From NCBI RefSeq assembly GCF_014860165.1, contig NZ_JACZKG010000045.1, forward strand, positions 1 through 38,698: DNA of 38,698 nt, written 5' to 3'. This document shows positions 1 to 8,501 of this stretch, piece after piece (position 1 is the first letter of the stretch; each line of letters starts with the position of its first letter). Below the pieces are notes generated by a model. The model saw only the letters and a program-made list of their open reading frames with translations. It did no database searches and was not told the DNA's origin. Source of the stretch: Devosia sp. GTDB taxonomy: Bacteria > Pseudomonadota > Alphaproteobacteria > Rhizobiales > Devosiaceae. A program made the translations under genes and the position numbers.

Positions 1-650
1 ATCCATATAAGCTCGACCCCGCCCATACCGCGCTGGTCGTCATCGACATGCAGCGTGATTTCATAGAGCCCGGCGGCTTTGGCGCCAGTCTCGGCAACAA
101 TGTCGCCTTGCTGGAAGCCATTATTCCCACCGCCGCCGAACTGATCGCCTTGTTCCGCCGCCAGGGCTGGGCAATCGTCCACACGCGCGAGGCGCACCGG
201 CCTGACCTCAGCGATTGCCCACCCGCCAAGATTGCCCGCGGCAAGCCGGGTATGCGGATCGGCGAGATGGGCGCCATGGGCCGCATCCTGATCGCGGGCG
301 AACCGGGCAACCAGATCGTCGATGCCCTGGCGCCTCTGCCGGGTGAGATCGTCATCGACAAGCCGGGCAAAGGCATGTTCTGGGCCACCGGCATCCATGA
401 GACGCTGCAGGGCATGGGCATCACCCACTTGGTCTTTGCCGGCGTCACCACGGAAGTGTGCGTCCAGACCTCGATGCGCGAGGCCAATGACCGGGGCTAT
501 GAATGCCTGCTGATCGAGGACGCCACCGAGAGCTACTTTCCCGCCTTCAAGGCGGCCACCGTCGAGATGATTGCGGCCCAGGGCGGCATTGTCGGCTGGG
601 TGACGCCCCTCGCCCAGCTGGCGGCCGCCGTCGAAAGCGTGTCGGCATGA
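1..650 (+). CDS. Isochorismatase-family cysteine hydrolase (amidohydrolase), 5' end cut by window edge
   Basis: The reading frame is open from the first bases, so the true start probably lies a few codons upstream; the first Met inside the window is at 48, in the middle of the conserved VVIDMQRDF strand. The isochorismatase-like fold carries a Cys-Asp-Lys triad, and all three are visible: Asp in VVIDMQ, Lys in VIDKPGKG, and the nucleophilic Cys in [15 protein letters not shown]. This subfamily includes biuret hydrolase, N-carbamoylsarcosine amidase and ureidoacrylate hydrolase, which cleave ureido/amide C-N bonds in the cytoplasm. The stop overlaps the next start (ATGA), so it is coupled to an HpxZ-like gene, which favours a ureide-type substrate over isochorismate. 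The exact substrate cannot be read from sequence. Confidence 0.88.
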   Translation, partial: PYKLDPAHTALVVIDMQRDFIEPGGFGASLGNNVALLEAIIPTAAELIALFRRQGWAIVHTREAHRPDLSDCPPAKIARGKPGMRIGEMGAMGRILIAGEPGNQIVDALAPLPGEIVIDKPGKGMFWATGIHETLQGMGITHLVFAGVTTEVCVQTSMREANDRGYECLLIEDATESYFPAFKAATVEMIAAQGGIVGWVTPLAQLAAAVESVSA

Positions 651-1024
651 TCCTCAACGATCCAGCCGTGGTCGCCGAGGTGCGCGACGCTTTTGAGCGC
701 TACGAGCGCGCGCTGCTGGCCCATGATGCTGATGTGCTGGACGCCATGTTCGTGCAGCGCGCCGATACCGTGCGCTATGGCGTCGGCGAGATCCAGTATG
801 GCATTGATGCGATCCGCGCCTTCCGCGCCCAGCAGCATCCGTTCACGCGGACGCTCGACAGCCTTGTCATCGTCACCTATGGCAGCGATGTTGCCACCGC
901 CTCCACCCTGTTCTATCGGGAGGACTTTCCCGGCCAGGTCGGGCGGCAGCAGCAGACGTGGCTGCGCACAGCAGCGGGTTGGTGCGTGGCGGCCGCCCAT
1001 GTCAGCATGATGCCCAAGACGTGA
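647..1024 (+). CDS. hpxZ: HpxZ/AtzH-like protein (DUF3225, NTF2-like fold)
   Basis: A 125-residue protein starting at the ATG that overlaps the preceding stop. The pattern LNDPxVVAEVxxxFERYExAL, then [28 protein letters not shown] and a terminal AAHVS matches the HpxZ family of oxalurate (purine) catabolism and its relative AtzH, a decarboxylating amidohydrolase of 1,3-dicarboxyurea in cyanuric acid degradation. Both are small NTF2-fold proteins usually encoded beside amidases of the AtzE/HpxY type. No such amidase is visible here, but the upstream side is cut off. The coupling to a cysteine hydrolase and the closeness of a hydantoin/allantoin-type racemase support a role in ureide breakdown. 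Family is clear; activity (oxalurate or dicarboxyurea) is inferred. Confidence 0.82.
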   Translation: MILNDPAVVAEVRDAFERYERALLAHDADVLDAMFVQRADTVRYGVGEIQYGIDAIRAFRAQQHPFTRTLDSLVIVTYGSDVATASTLFYREDFPGQVGRQQQTWLRTAAGWCVAAAHVSMMPKT

Positions 1025-1046
1025 ATCACAGAAAGACTCAGAGAGC

Positions 1047-1706
1047 GTGATCAAGCGCCCCCGCACATCGGCCGAGGACATAAGGCAGCAACTGGCGGCC
1101 CGCATCATTTGCGGCGAACTGGCGCCCGGCACGCCGCTCGACGAAACCAGCCTTGCCAGCGAGTTCTCGGTATCGCGCACCCCCATCCGCGAGGCGCTGC
1201 GCCTCTTGGCGGCCAGCGGGTTGATCGACCAGAAGCCGCATGCCCGCGCGCTCGTCGCCAAGCCCGACGACGCGACGCTGGCAGGGATGTTCGAAGTCAT
1301 GGCCTATCTCGAGGCACTGTGTGCCGGCCTCTCCGCGGTCGCCATGACCGCCGCCGAGCGCGAGGCGCTCGATGCGCTGCATATCAGCATGGCCCACATC
1401 GTCCGCGAGGGCGATCATGCCGGCTATGTCGAGGCCAATGAAGCGTTCCACTCGGCCATTTATGACGGGGCGCACAACGGCTATCTGGCGGAGGTGACGC
1501 GCTCGACCCGGCAGCGATTGCAGCCGTTCCGTCGCGCGCAATTCCAGGCGCTGGGCCGGCTCAGCCGGTCCCATGCCGAGCATGGCGTGGTGGTCGACGC
1601 GATCCTGCAGGGTGATCGCGCCAAGGCCGAATGGGCCATGCGCCAGCATATCGCCATCGTCGAGGATGCCTACCAGGACCTGCGGGCGACAGGCAGCCGC
1701 CGCTAA
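1047..1706 (+). CDS. GntR-family transcriptional regulator, FCD (FadR-like) subfamily
   Basis: A 219-residue protein with a GTG start at 1047, 22 bases after the HpxZ-like gene and so probably in the same transcript. The N-terminal winged helix (about residues 5-70) holds the GntR signature SVSRTPIREALRLLAASGLID. The rest is an all-helical FCD ligand-binding domain; the His in ANEAFHSAIYDGAHN and the later acidic/His positions are the type that bind a metal and a carboxylate ligand in this subfamily. Its neighbours suggest it senses a ureide or carboxylate intermediate and controls this cluster. It ends 4 bases inside the convergent GNAT gene. Confidence 0.88.
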   Translation: MIKRPRTSAEDIRQQLAARIICGELAPGTPLDETSLASEFSVSRTPIREALRLLAASGLIDQKPHARALVAKPDDATLAGMFEVMAYLEALCAGLSAVAMTAAEREALDALHISMAHIVREGDHAGYVEANEAFHSAIYDGAHNGYLAEVTRSTRQRLQPFRRAQFQALGRLSRSHAEHGVVVDAILQGDRAKAEWAMRQHIAIVEDAYQDLRATGSRR

Positions 1707-2512
1707 CCCAGTTCGAGGCTGGTGACGCCAAAGACGCGATCGAGGCTGATGGTTGGCGCCGGGCCACGATACATGCGGGTGGTCTGAAAGCCGGGGCTGA
1801 AGCCGCGGGCCGAAAGCGCCGCCAGCCAATCGGTCTGAACCGCGGGGACATCGATGTGGAGGGGGCCCGACAGGGTATCGATGATATCGACGGCCGCCGC
1901 GACGGTGTGGGCGAACAGTGGGCCGAGCTTGGCACCGTCACGGCATGGCCGCACCACGCCATAGGCGTCCACGACACCATCTGCATGATGCAGGAAACTG
2001 CGGTTTGGTGGGGCGAGCCAATGTTGCAGGAAGGCCCGGCGCGGGGCCGGGAAACACTGCCTGTCGAGTCTCGCAATATCCTCCGGCGTCGCGGGTGACA
2101 GCGCGGTGGGAGGACGGCCGGGTGGCAGCGTCCCGCTCATGCGGATGGTTTGATAGGCGGGGACAAAGCCCATGCTGGCATAGTTGGCCTGCTGTTCGGG
2201 GACGCCGTCCAGGCCGATGGTGCGCTTGGCGAGATAGGCCATGCCCCTGTCCCAGACCGCCTTGCCATGGCCCTGCCCGCGCCAGTCGGGATGGCAGATA
2301 TAGAGCCCGATGAAGCCGAAATTGGCGTCATAGGCCACGGCCGAAATGCCCGCGACCATGACGCCATCGGCAAAGGCGCCGAAAAAACCATGGGGATCGG
2401 CTGCCTGGAAGGCGGCCGCGTCACCAAGGCCCGGATTCCAGCTTTCGGCCGCGGCCCAATCAAGCAGCGTGGCGATTTCGGACAGATCGAGGTTGCGGAT
2501 CGTCCGGTTCAT
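1703..2512 (-). CDS. Tandem GNAT-family N-acetyltransferase
   Basis: A 269-residue protein. The N-terminal half (about residues 1-135) is a GNAT domain with the acetyl-CoA loop region IGLYICHPDWRGQGHGKAVW. The C-terminal half (about 140-269) looks like a second, degenerate GNAT/DUF1248-type domain ending in GFQTTRMYRG, a layout seen in YitH-like acetyltransferases. Its start overlaps the racemase stop by 4 bases (ATGA), so it is the last gene of the minus-strand ABC transporter operon and is translationally coupled. It may acetylate the amine or amino acid released from the imported compound; the substrate is unknown. It is convergent with the GntR gene, overlapping it by 4 bases. Confidence 0.8.
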   Translation of the reverse strand: MNRTIRNLDLSEIATLLDWAAAESWNPGLGDAAAFQAADPHGFFGAFADGVMVAGISAVAYDANFGFIGLYICHPDWRGQGHGKAVWDRGMAYLAKRTIGLDGVPEQQANYASMGFVPAYQTIRMSGTLPPGRPPTALSPATPEDIARLDRQCFPAPRRAFLQHWLAPPNRSFLHHADGVVDAYGVVRPCRDGAKLGPLFAHTVAAAVDIIDTLSGPLHIDVPAVQTDWLAALSARGFSPGFQTTRMYRGPAPTISLDRVFGVTSLELG

Positions 2513-3243
2513 GCCGGGGCGAATTCGCTGAGCGCGCCGAGATAGGGTTTTGGCACGGGCGCGGCATAGGCGCCGCGCTTGCTGGTGGTGAGGCCCAGGG
2601 CGATCAGGGCCTCGGCCTGCTTGACGGCCGCGCCGACGCCGTCGATCACAGGCATGCCGAATTCGGCCTGCAGGGTGCGCGCCAGGTCGGCCATGCCGGC
2701 GCAGCCCAGCACGATCGCCTCGGCATTGTCCTCGCCGATGGCGCGGACGATTTCGTTGCGCAGGCGGTCGCGGGCGCCGGAATTGGGGTCTTCCAGCGCC
2801 AGCACGGCGATATTGGCGGCGCGGATGCGGGCGCGGCCGGCCATGCCATAGCGCTGCGCCAGTTCCTCGATCGGCACGCGGGAGCGCTCCATGGTGGTGA
2901 CCACGGTGAAGCGCTTGGCGATGAAGGCGGCGGTGGCCAGGGCGGCCTCGCAGATGCCGATGACGGGAATGGTCGCCATCGCCCGGGCCGCGTCGAGGCC
3001 GGTATCGTCGAAGCAGGCGATGACCGCGGCCTGGGCCCCTGCACGCTGCGCCGCCGCGATTTCGCGCAGCAGCCCGGGCAGCGCGAAGGCCTCGTCGTAA
3101 TAGCCTTCGATGGAGACCGGCCCCATGCTGGAGGTGATCGCGACGATTTCGGTATTCGCCGCCGCGACCTGCCGCGCCGCATCGGCAATGGTCGCCGTCA
3201 TGCTTGATGTGGTGTTGGGATTGATGACGGCGATGGAAATCAT
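2509..3243 (-). CDS. Asp/Glu-hydantoin racemase family protein (hydantoin or allantoin racemase type)
   Basis: A 244-residue cytoplasmic protein of the HyuE/HpxA family. The start MISIAVINPNTTSSMT is the typical first strand; the two catalytic cysteines sit in AVIACFDDTGLDAAR and VLGCAGMADL. These enzymes interconvert enantiomers of 5-substituted hydantoins or of allantoin through two-base Cys chemistry. The gene is coupled by ATGA overlaps to the permease before it and the GNAT gene after it, so it belongs to the transporter operon. With the HpxZ-like gene nearby, an allantoin- or hydantoin-type substrate is more likely than an amino acid. Which one cannot be decided from sequence. Confidence 0.85.
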   Translation of the reverse strand: MISIAVINPNTTSSMTATIADAARQVAAANTEIVAITSSMGPVSIEGYYDEAFALPGLLREIAAAQRAGAQAAVIACFDDTGLDAARAMATIPVIGICEAALATAAFIAKRFTVVTTMERSRVPIEELAQRYGMAGRARIRAANIAVLALEDPNSGARDRLRNEIVRAIGEDNAEAIVLGCAGMADLARTLQAEFGMPVIDGVGAAVKQAEALIALGLTTSKRGAYAAPVPKPYLGALSEFAPA

Positions 3244-4058
3244 GCGCGGGCCCGGCGGCGGTTGACGATGAGAATAGCGCCGAGCGTCACCATGATCACC
3301 AGGAATGAGAACAGCGTCGTCACCGTGCCCAGGGCATAGAGGACGGGCGTCGTAACGTTGGTGGTCATGCCGTAGATTTCGAGCGGCAGGGTGTTGGAGC
3401 TGCCCGAGGTCATCAGGGTGCGGGCGAATTCGTCATAGCTCAACGAGAAACCAAAGAGGCCAACGCCGATCAGGCTCGGGGCGATCATCGGCAGCACCAC
3501 ATGGTAGAAGGTCTGCCACGAACTGGCGCCAAGATCGCGCGCGGCTTCCTCGTAGGAGGGCGAGAAGCGGTTGAAGACGGCGAACATGATCAGCACGCCA
3601 AAGGGCAGCGTCCAGGTGAGATGGGCGCCATAGGCGGAAGTGAACCAGGCCGGGCGCCAGCCGATCTGCTGGAACAGCACGCCGATGCCCAGCGAGACAA
3701 TGATGGAGGGGACCACCAGGCTCGCCACCGTCAGGTAGAAGAGCGGGCTGGCGCCGACGAACCGCCGGCGAAAGGCGAGGCCCGCGAGGAGCGACACGAG
3801 CACGGTTGCCGTCATGACCATCAACCCCAGCGCGAATGAGCGGCCGAAGCTGGCGCCGAAATTGCCGACGGCCTGGGTCTCGAACAAGTTCTGGAACCAG
3901 CGCAGCGATACGCCATTGAGCGGGAAGGTCAGCCCGCCCTGCGGACCCTGGAAGCTGAGGATGAACACGGCCGAGAGCGGGCCATAGAGGAACAGCACGA
4001 AGAGTCCGAAGAAGGCTGCAAGCACATAGAAAGAAATCGGGCGGCTTTCTCGATGCAT
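3240..4058 (-). CDS. ABC transporter permease, PotC-like (spermidine/putrescine type)
   Basis: A 272-residue inner-membrane protein with about six hydrophobic helices. It carries the EAA loop typical of binding-protein-dependent permeases (EEAARDLGASSWQTFYHVVLP), which contacts the ATPase. The start ATG at 4058 has an AGGAG ribosome binding site 9 bases upstream and follows the partner permease by 3 bases. It forms a heterodimer with the next upstream-encoded permease. The family label is polyamine, but this importer class also carries amidines, opines and other small cations or zwitterions, so the operon context is the better guide to substrate. Confidence 0.9.
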   Translation of the reverse strand: MHRESRPISFYVLAAFFGLFVLFLYGPLSAVFILSFQGPQGGLTFPLNGVSLRWFQNLFETQAVGNFGASFGRSFALGLMVMTATVLVSLLAGLAFRRRFVGASPLFYLTVASLVVPSIIVSLGIGVLFQQIGWRPAWFTSAYGAHLTWTLPFGVLIMFAVFNRFSPSYEEAARDLGASSWQTFYHVVLPMIAPSLIGVGLFGFSLSYDEFARTLMTSGSSNTLPLEIYGMTTNVTTPVLYALGTVTTLFSFLVIMVTLGAILIVNRRRARA

Positions 4059-4061
4059 GCT

Positions 4062-4919
4062 TCAGAGCTCCTTGCGGATATCGACGATGCGGAGGATGCC
4101 TGCGACCATTGAGAGCACCAGCACCAGCAGCACGATGGCATTGGCGGCGGCGGCCGGATATTGCAGCAGCGACATCTGGTTACGCATCATCAGTGCCACC
4201 GAAGCGCTCTGGCCGCCGCTCATCACCTGCACGGTGGAAAAATCGGCCATGACCAGGGTGACCACGAAGATGGTGCCGATGGCGATGCCCGGCTTGGCCA
4301 GCGGCAGGATGACATTCCAGATGATCTGCCAATCCCTGGCGCCAGCATCGCGTGCGGCCTCGACCAGGGATTTGTCGATGCGCATCATGGTGTTGAAGAT
4401 CGGGGTGACCATGAACAGCGTATAGAGATGCACCATGGCGAGGATCACGGCGAAATCGGAATAGAGCAGCCACTCAATGGGCTGGTCGATGACACCGGCC
4501 CCGACGAGGCCCGAATTGACCAGCCCGTTGCGGCCCAGCACAGGGATCCAGGAGATCATGCGGATGATGTTGGAGGTGAGGAAGGGCACGGTGCAGACCA
4601 GGAACAGCACCATCTGCATGGTCGCGGTCTTGACGTGGAAGGCCAGGAAATAGGCGACCCAGAAGCCGAGGAACGCCGTGATGGCCCAGACGATGGCGGC
4701 AAATTTCAGGGTATTGCCGTAGGTCTTCCAGGTGACCCAGGAGCCGAGCGTCTCGGCATAGTTGAAGGTGACGAAATCGGGATACATGCCGGCAAAGTCG
4801 TAGTCCCAGAAACTGACGACGAGCAGCAGCAGGATGGGGATGGCGAGGAAGAAGCCGAGGATAAGAAGGAGAGGGGTGGCCTGCAGGTAGGGCGTGGCGC
4901 GTGTCAGCAGGTTGTTCAT
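4062..4919 (-). CDS. ABC transporter permease, PotB-like
   Basis: A 285-residue inner-membrane protein with six predicted helices, beginning with a long hydrophobic segment (LLLILGFFLAIPILLLLVV). The EAA loop is VEAARDAGARDWQIIWNVILP. The ATG at 4919 is preceded by AGAGGA. It is the first of two permease genes and is separated from the binding-protein gene by 182 bases holding a palindromic repeat element, unlike the tight spacing elsewhere in this operon. Confidence 0.9.
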   Translation of the reverse strand: MNNLLTRATPYLQATPLLLILGFFLAIPILLLLVVSFWDYDFAGMYPDFVTFNYAETLGSWVTWKTYGNTLKFAAIVWAITAFLGFWVAYFLAFHVKTATMQMVLFLVCTVPFLTSNIIRMISWIPVLGRNGLVNSGLVGAGVIDQPIEWLLYSDFAVILAMVHLYTLFMVTPIFNTMMRIDKSLVEAARDAGARDWQIIWNVILPLAKPGIAIGTIFVVTLVMADFSTVQVMSGGQSASVALMMRNQMSLLQYPAAAANAIVLLVLVLSMVAGILRIVDIRKEL

Positions 4920-4971
4920 TGGACTGTCCTCTGCATCAGCGTTGCATCCTTCCTCGTACCCACAGTTCCAT

Positions 4972-5042
4972 CGTCATTGCCCGGCAATCCATGCTTCGGC
5001 ACGCGCTGGGAATGGATCACCCGGACAAGCCGGGTGATGACG
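4972..5042. repeat. Palindromic interspersed-repeat-like element with strong stem-loop
   Basis: Imperfect outer arms CGTCATTGCCCGG (4972-4984) and CCGGGTGATGACG (5030-5042) flank a perfect inner hairpin: ATCACCCGG, loop ACAAG, CCGGGTGAT (5016-5038). From memory, this phrasing is typical of short palindromic repeats scattered in Hyphomicrobiales genomes. It lies within the transcribed gap between the binding-protein and permease genes and has no T-run, so transcript processing or stabilisation is more likely than termination. Confidence 0.65.
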
Positions 5043-5101
5043 CTGTGGAGGCGGTGTGCCCCATGAGGGCGGGACCCTGCCGATGACAGAGCCCCATCTC
5101 A

Positions 5102-6391
5102 TCAAGCGGCGATGAACTCGTTCCAGCGGCGGACCATGTAGCGGTCTTCGTCCATCACCGAGTTCCAGCAGGCGACCTTGCCCATGCGTTCTTCGAAGGA
5201 GCCGCCGTCACGCACGGCGCCGGCCTTTTCCATCACGGTGCCATCGGGTGCCTTGATCTCGCCAACGGCCGGCTTGCCTTCGATCCAGTAGCCCCATTCG
5301 TCCTCGGACATGTATTCCTTGGCCGTTTCCATGGCGGCGGAATAGTAGCCTTGGCGGTTGAGATAGCCGCCGACCCAGCCGGAGGTGTACCAGTTGATAT
5401 ATTCGTAGGCCGCGTCGAGCTGGGCGCCCTGCAGATGCGCGGCGAGGCCCAGGCCACCACCCCAGGAGCGATAGCCTTCCTTGAGCGGCTGGTATTTGCA
5501 GGCGATGCCCTTGGAGCGCACGGCGGCGACGGCCGGCGACCACATGGACTGGATCACCACTTCCCCTGAGCTCATCAGGTTCACCGACTCGTCGAAGCTC
5601 TTCCAGAAGGCGCGGAACTGGCCGTCCTGCTTGGCCTTGATCAGGAAATCGATGGTGGCGTCGATTTCGGCCGTGGTCATGTTGCCCTTGTCGCCATAGG
5701 TGATGTTGCCCATGGCTTCCATGATCATCGCCGCATCCATGATGCCGATCGAGGGCACGTTGATGATGGCCGTCTTGCCCTTGAAGGCCGGGTCCATGAT
5801 GTCGGCCCAGGTGGTGATGTCGCGGCCGACGAGGTCGGGGCGAATGCCGAGGGTGTCGGCATTGTAGATCGTCGGGACCATGGTGAACCAGCCGGTCTCG
5901 CCCTTGGCGAATTCCTTGCTGTCTGCGCTCTCGACGAAGCCCACCGTATGCGGGGCCGTGCCCTGGGCGATGACGCTATCGGGCAAAAGCTTGCCGGTTT
6001 TGAACAGCGGTACGATCTTGTCGTAATAGGTCAGCCTGGAGGTATCCATCGGCTGGATCACGCCCGTCGGGAACACCTTCTTGAGGATCCAGTATTCGAT
6101 ATCGGCGATGTCGTAGCTGTCGGGCTGGGTTACGGCGCGCTGGGCGGCGGCGTCGGAGTCCGTCGCCGTCATCTCGAGCGTGATGCCGAGGTCTTCCTTG
6201 CACTTTTCGGCAATGGCATTGAGGTTGGACACGCCGGTGCCGAACTGGCGCAGGGTGATCGGGTTCTGCGCCCAGATGGTGGGGAAGCCGGTGATGGCGC
6301 CCGAGCCGACGGCGGCGCCGGCCATGGCGGCCGCGCCTGATTTGAGCAGGTTGCGGCGGGTAATGCCTGAGGTCTTGGTCGTCTCTGTCAT
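5102..6391 (-). CDS. ABC transporter substrate-binding protein, PotD-like, Tat-exported
   Basis: A 429-residue periplasmic binding protein of the spermidine/putrescine (extracellular solute-binding) type. The N-terminus holds a twin-arginine signal, ITRRNLLKSGAAAMAG, with probable cleavage near IWAQN, so it is exported folded by Tat. The mature part has the two-lobed layout with GWFTMVPTIYNADTLGI and the C-terminal RRWNEFIA end. It follows the ATPase gene by 30 bases. This is the specificity determinant of the importer; family homology gives a small cationic or ureido compound at best. Confidence 0.9.
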   Translation of the reverse strand: MTETTKTSGITRRNLLKSGAAAMAGAAVGSGAITGFPTIWAQNPITLRQFGTGVSNLNAIAEKCKEDLGITLEMTATDSDAAAQRAVTQPDSYDIADIEYWILKKVFPTGVIQPMDTSRLTYYDKIVPLFKTGKLLPDSVIAQGTAPHTVGFVESADSKEFAKGETGWFTMVPTIYNADTLGIRPDLVGRDITTWADIMDPAFKGKTAIINVPSIGIMDAAMIMEAMGNITYGDKGNMTTAEIDATIDFLIKAKQDGQFRAFWKSFDESVNLMSSGEVVIQSMWSPAVAAVRSKGIACKYQPLKEGYRSWGGGLGLAAHLQGAQLDAAYEYINWYTSGWVGGYLNRQGYYSAAMETAKEYMSEDEWGYWIEGKPAVGEIKAPDGTVMEKAGAVRDGGSFEERMGKVACWNSVMDEDRYMVRRWNEFIAA

Positions 6392-6421
6392 AGCCTAATG
6401 TCCCTGTTTGCTGGCTTGTGA

Positions 6422-7510
6422 TTACGAATTGAGCGGACCGAGGATGATGGCGTCCCCGGCGTCCCAATGGAGGGGCACCGCATCGCCCACGGCGACTGGC
6501 GTCGCGTAGTAGGCGGTGTCGGTGATGATGGCGGTGAATTCGGCGATACCGGCGCCTTCGATGGTGAGTTTGATGGTGCCCCCGCGATATTCGAGGTTGG
6601 TGACGATGCCGGTGAAGCCCAGGCCCTTGACGGGGCTTTCGCCGATCCGGACGTGATCGGTGCGGATGGCAGCATCGACATCGGAGCCGGCGGGCCGCGG
6701 TTCCCCCGACGCCGAGAAGGTCCCGCCGCCGACCACCTCGAAACTGACGAGCCCGTTGGACGAGCCGACCACCTTGCCCGCGATCACGTTGTGATCGCCC
6801 ATGAAGCGGGCGACGAAGGCAGTGGCGGGGCGCTCGAACACCTCGCGGGGGCTCGCGGCCTGTTCGATACGGCCGTCATTCATCACCACGATGAGGTCGG
6901 CCAGGGCCATGGCCTCTTCCTGGCTATGGGTGACGTGGACGAAGGTGATGCCGAGCTGCTTCTGCAGCTTCTTGAGCTCGGCCCGCATGCGGATCTTGAG
7001 GAAGGGATCGAGCGCCGAGAGCGGCTCATCGAGCAGCAGCGCCTCCGGATCGGTGATCAGCGCGCGGGCCAGGGCGACGCGTTGCTGCTGGCCGCCGGAA
7101 AGCTGCGCCGGCTTTCTGTTAGCATAGGCGTCCATCTGCATGAGCTTGAGCATGTCGAGGGCACGCGCCCGGCGCATGTCCTTGCCAATGCCGGCCATCT
7201 TGAGGCTGAAGGCGACGTTGTCGACGAGGTCGAGATGGGGAAACAGCGCATAGGACTGGAACATCATGGCCGTGCCGCGTTTGGCCGGCGGCAGATGGGT
7301 CACCACGTCCTTGCCAAGCACGATATCGCCGATGGAGACGCTTTCATGCCCGGCGATCATGCGCAGGGTCGAGGTCTTGCCGCAGCCGGAGGGGCCGAGC
7401 AGGCAGCAATAGCTCCCGGCGGGTATCTTGAGGCTGATGGCATCGACGGCAGTGGTCTTGCCGTAGATCTTGGAAACCGAAGCGAGATCGATCTCGGCGG
7501 CTTTCGACAT
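6422..7510 (-). CDS. ABC transporter ATP-binding protein, PotA-like
   Basis: A 362-residue ATPase with Walker A GPSGCGKTS (residues 39-47), signature LSGGQQQR, Walker B ALLLDEP, the D-loop SALD, switch His in VTHSQEEA, and a C-terminal TOBE region of about 120 residues. The ATG at 7510 is preferred because GGGAG lies 8 bases before it; an in-frame upstream ATG at 7537 has no ribosome binding site and adds nine atypical residues. It is the first gene of the operon running left to the racemase and GNAT genes, divergent from a GntR regulator. Confidence 0.93.
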   Translation of the reverse strand: MSKAAEIDLASVSKIYGKTTAVDAISLKIPAGSYCCLLGPSGCGKTSTLRMIAGHESVSIGDIVLGKDVVTHLPPAKRGTAMMFQSYALFPHLDLVDNVAFSLKMAGIGKDMRRARALDMLKLMQMDAYANRKPAQLSGGQQQRVALARALITDPEALLLDEPLSALDPFLKIRMRAELKKLQKQLGITFVHVTHSQEEAMALADLIVVMNDGRIEQAASPREVFERPATAFVARFMGDHNVIAGKVVGSSNGLVSFEVVGGGTFSASGEPRPAGSDVDAAIRTDHVRIGESPVKGLGFTGIVTNLEYRGGTIKLTIEGAGIAEFTAIITDTAYYATPVAVGDAVPLHWDAGDAIILGPLNS

Positions 7511-7620
7511 CCAGTCGTCTCCCGTTTGTCGGGACATGACTATGCATCCGCCATGCCAGTCGGCGGCGCGGGGGTTAACCTGCTGTTACAGTTCAGAAAT
7601 CGCGGATCATCGGCGTTGTA

Positions 7621-7661
7621 CGATTTATGGGCAGCACTCGTTTTTGCTCGATTTGTGGGCA
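7621..7661. promoter_or_regulatory. 13-bp direct repeat in divergent promoter region
   Basis: CGATTTATGGGCA (7621-7633) and CGATTTGTGGGCA (7649-7661) differ at one base and are 28 bases apart centre to centre, nearly three helical turns. They lie between the divergent ATPase operon and the GntR gene, so they may be regulator binding sites on one DNA face. The factor is unknown. Confidence 0.4.
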
Positions 7662-7683
7662 CGTGTTCCCATCACGCGCCGAA

Positions 7684-7715
7684 ATTGTATGCAATCTTGT
7701 CTTGTGACTGTATGC
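7684..7715. promoter_or_regulatory. Candidate GntR (FCD) operator
   Basis: ATTGTATGCAAT (7684-7695) is one base from the palindrome ATTGTATACAAT, a form common among FadR/FCD GntR regulator operators. A second TGTATGC copy occurs at 7709-7715, 23 bases after the first. The GntR gene starting at 7761 is the natural candidate to bind here and control both itself and the divergent transporter operon. Binding is inferred from motif and position only. Confidence 0.5.
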
Positions 7716-7760
7716 GACTTCTCGCTTTCGCGGCGCGACGAATGACCCTATGAATGACGC

Positions 7761-8489
7761 ATGACGCTCGCCGACCAGACCTTCGCCCTGCCGCCCGTTG
7801 CCGAGGATCGCGCTGCGATGATCCGCGACCACCTGCGCGATGCCATTGTCGATCGCCGGCTGGCGCCGGGCACCAAGCTCAACGAGGCCGAAGTCGGGAC
7901 GCTGTTCGATGTCAGCCGCACAGTGGTGCGCGCCGCCTTGCAGGCGCTGGCCTTTGAGGGGCTGGTCAAGACCGAGCGCAATCGCGGGGCCTTCGTCGCC
8001 AATCCGACGCCGGAAGAGGCGCGGCAGGTCTTTGCCTCACGGCGCCTGATCGAGCCGGGACTGGCGCTCGCCGCCGCCCAGCGCATCACCAGCGGCGAGG
8101 TTGCTGCCTTCCGCGAGCGGCTGCACCATGAGAGCGAATTGCTGCATCAGCGCGGGCCGACGGCGCGGCGCGCGGAAATCCACGCATCCGGCGATTTTCA
8201 CCTGCTGCTGGCCAAGGTGGCGGGCAATGCCATCCTGCTGCGCTTCATGGAAGAACTGGTCGCCCGCTCATCGCTGGTCATCGCACTCTATGGCCGCTCG
8301 GGCGCTTCGAGCTGCGGCCATGGCGACCACGGCAATATCCTGGCGGCGCTCGAGCAGCGCGATGGCGAGCTCGCCGGCCGGCTGCTGCTCACCCATATCG
8401 ACCATATCGAGGCCGATCTCGACCTGCGCAATACCAGCAACCTGGCGCTGCGCGACGCCCTGGTCACCGACGCGCACAGGCTGCCCTGA
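7761..8489 (+). CDS. GntR-family transcriptional regulator, FCD subfamily
   Basis: A 242-residue protein with an N-terminal winged helix (VGTLFDVSRTVVRAALQALAFEGLVKTERNRGAFV, about residues 35-80) and an FCD domain whose metal-binding-type His and Asp positions appear in ASGDFHLLLAKVAGN and GDHGNIL. It is divergent from the ATPase/binding-protein operon across a 250-base region with operator-like repeats, so it most likely controls that transporter. The ATG at 7761 has no strong ribosome binding site. It is distinct in sequence from the other GntR protein at 1047, so the locus has two such regulators. It converges with opgC across 12 bases. Confidence 0.88.
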   Translation: MTLADQTFALPPVAEDRAAMIRDHLRDAIVDRRLAPGTKLNEAEVGTLFDVSRTVVRAALQALAFEGLVKTERNRGAFVANPTPEEARQVFASRRLIEPGLALAAAQRITSGEVAAFRERLHHESELLHQRGPTARRAEIHASGDFHLLLAKVAGNAILLRFMEELVARSSLVIALYGRSGASSCGHGDHGNILAALEQRDGELAGRLLLTHIDHIEADLDLRNTSNLALRDALVTDAHRLP

Positions 8490-8501
8490 CAGGGCGCCCG
8501 C

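Noticed and set aside
7511..7537. Alternative upstream ATG for the PotA-like ATPase
   Set aside because: No ribosome site precedes it, whereas GGGAG precedes the ATG at 7510 and the shorter form fits the family.
6467..7753. A 428-codon plus-strand frame opposite the PotA-like ATPase
   Set aside because: Antisense of an intact ABC ATPase; the product is acidic Gly/His-rich with no recognisable motif.
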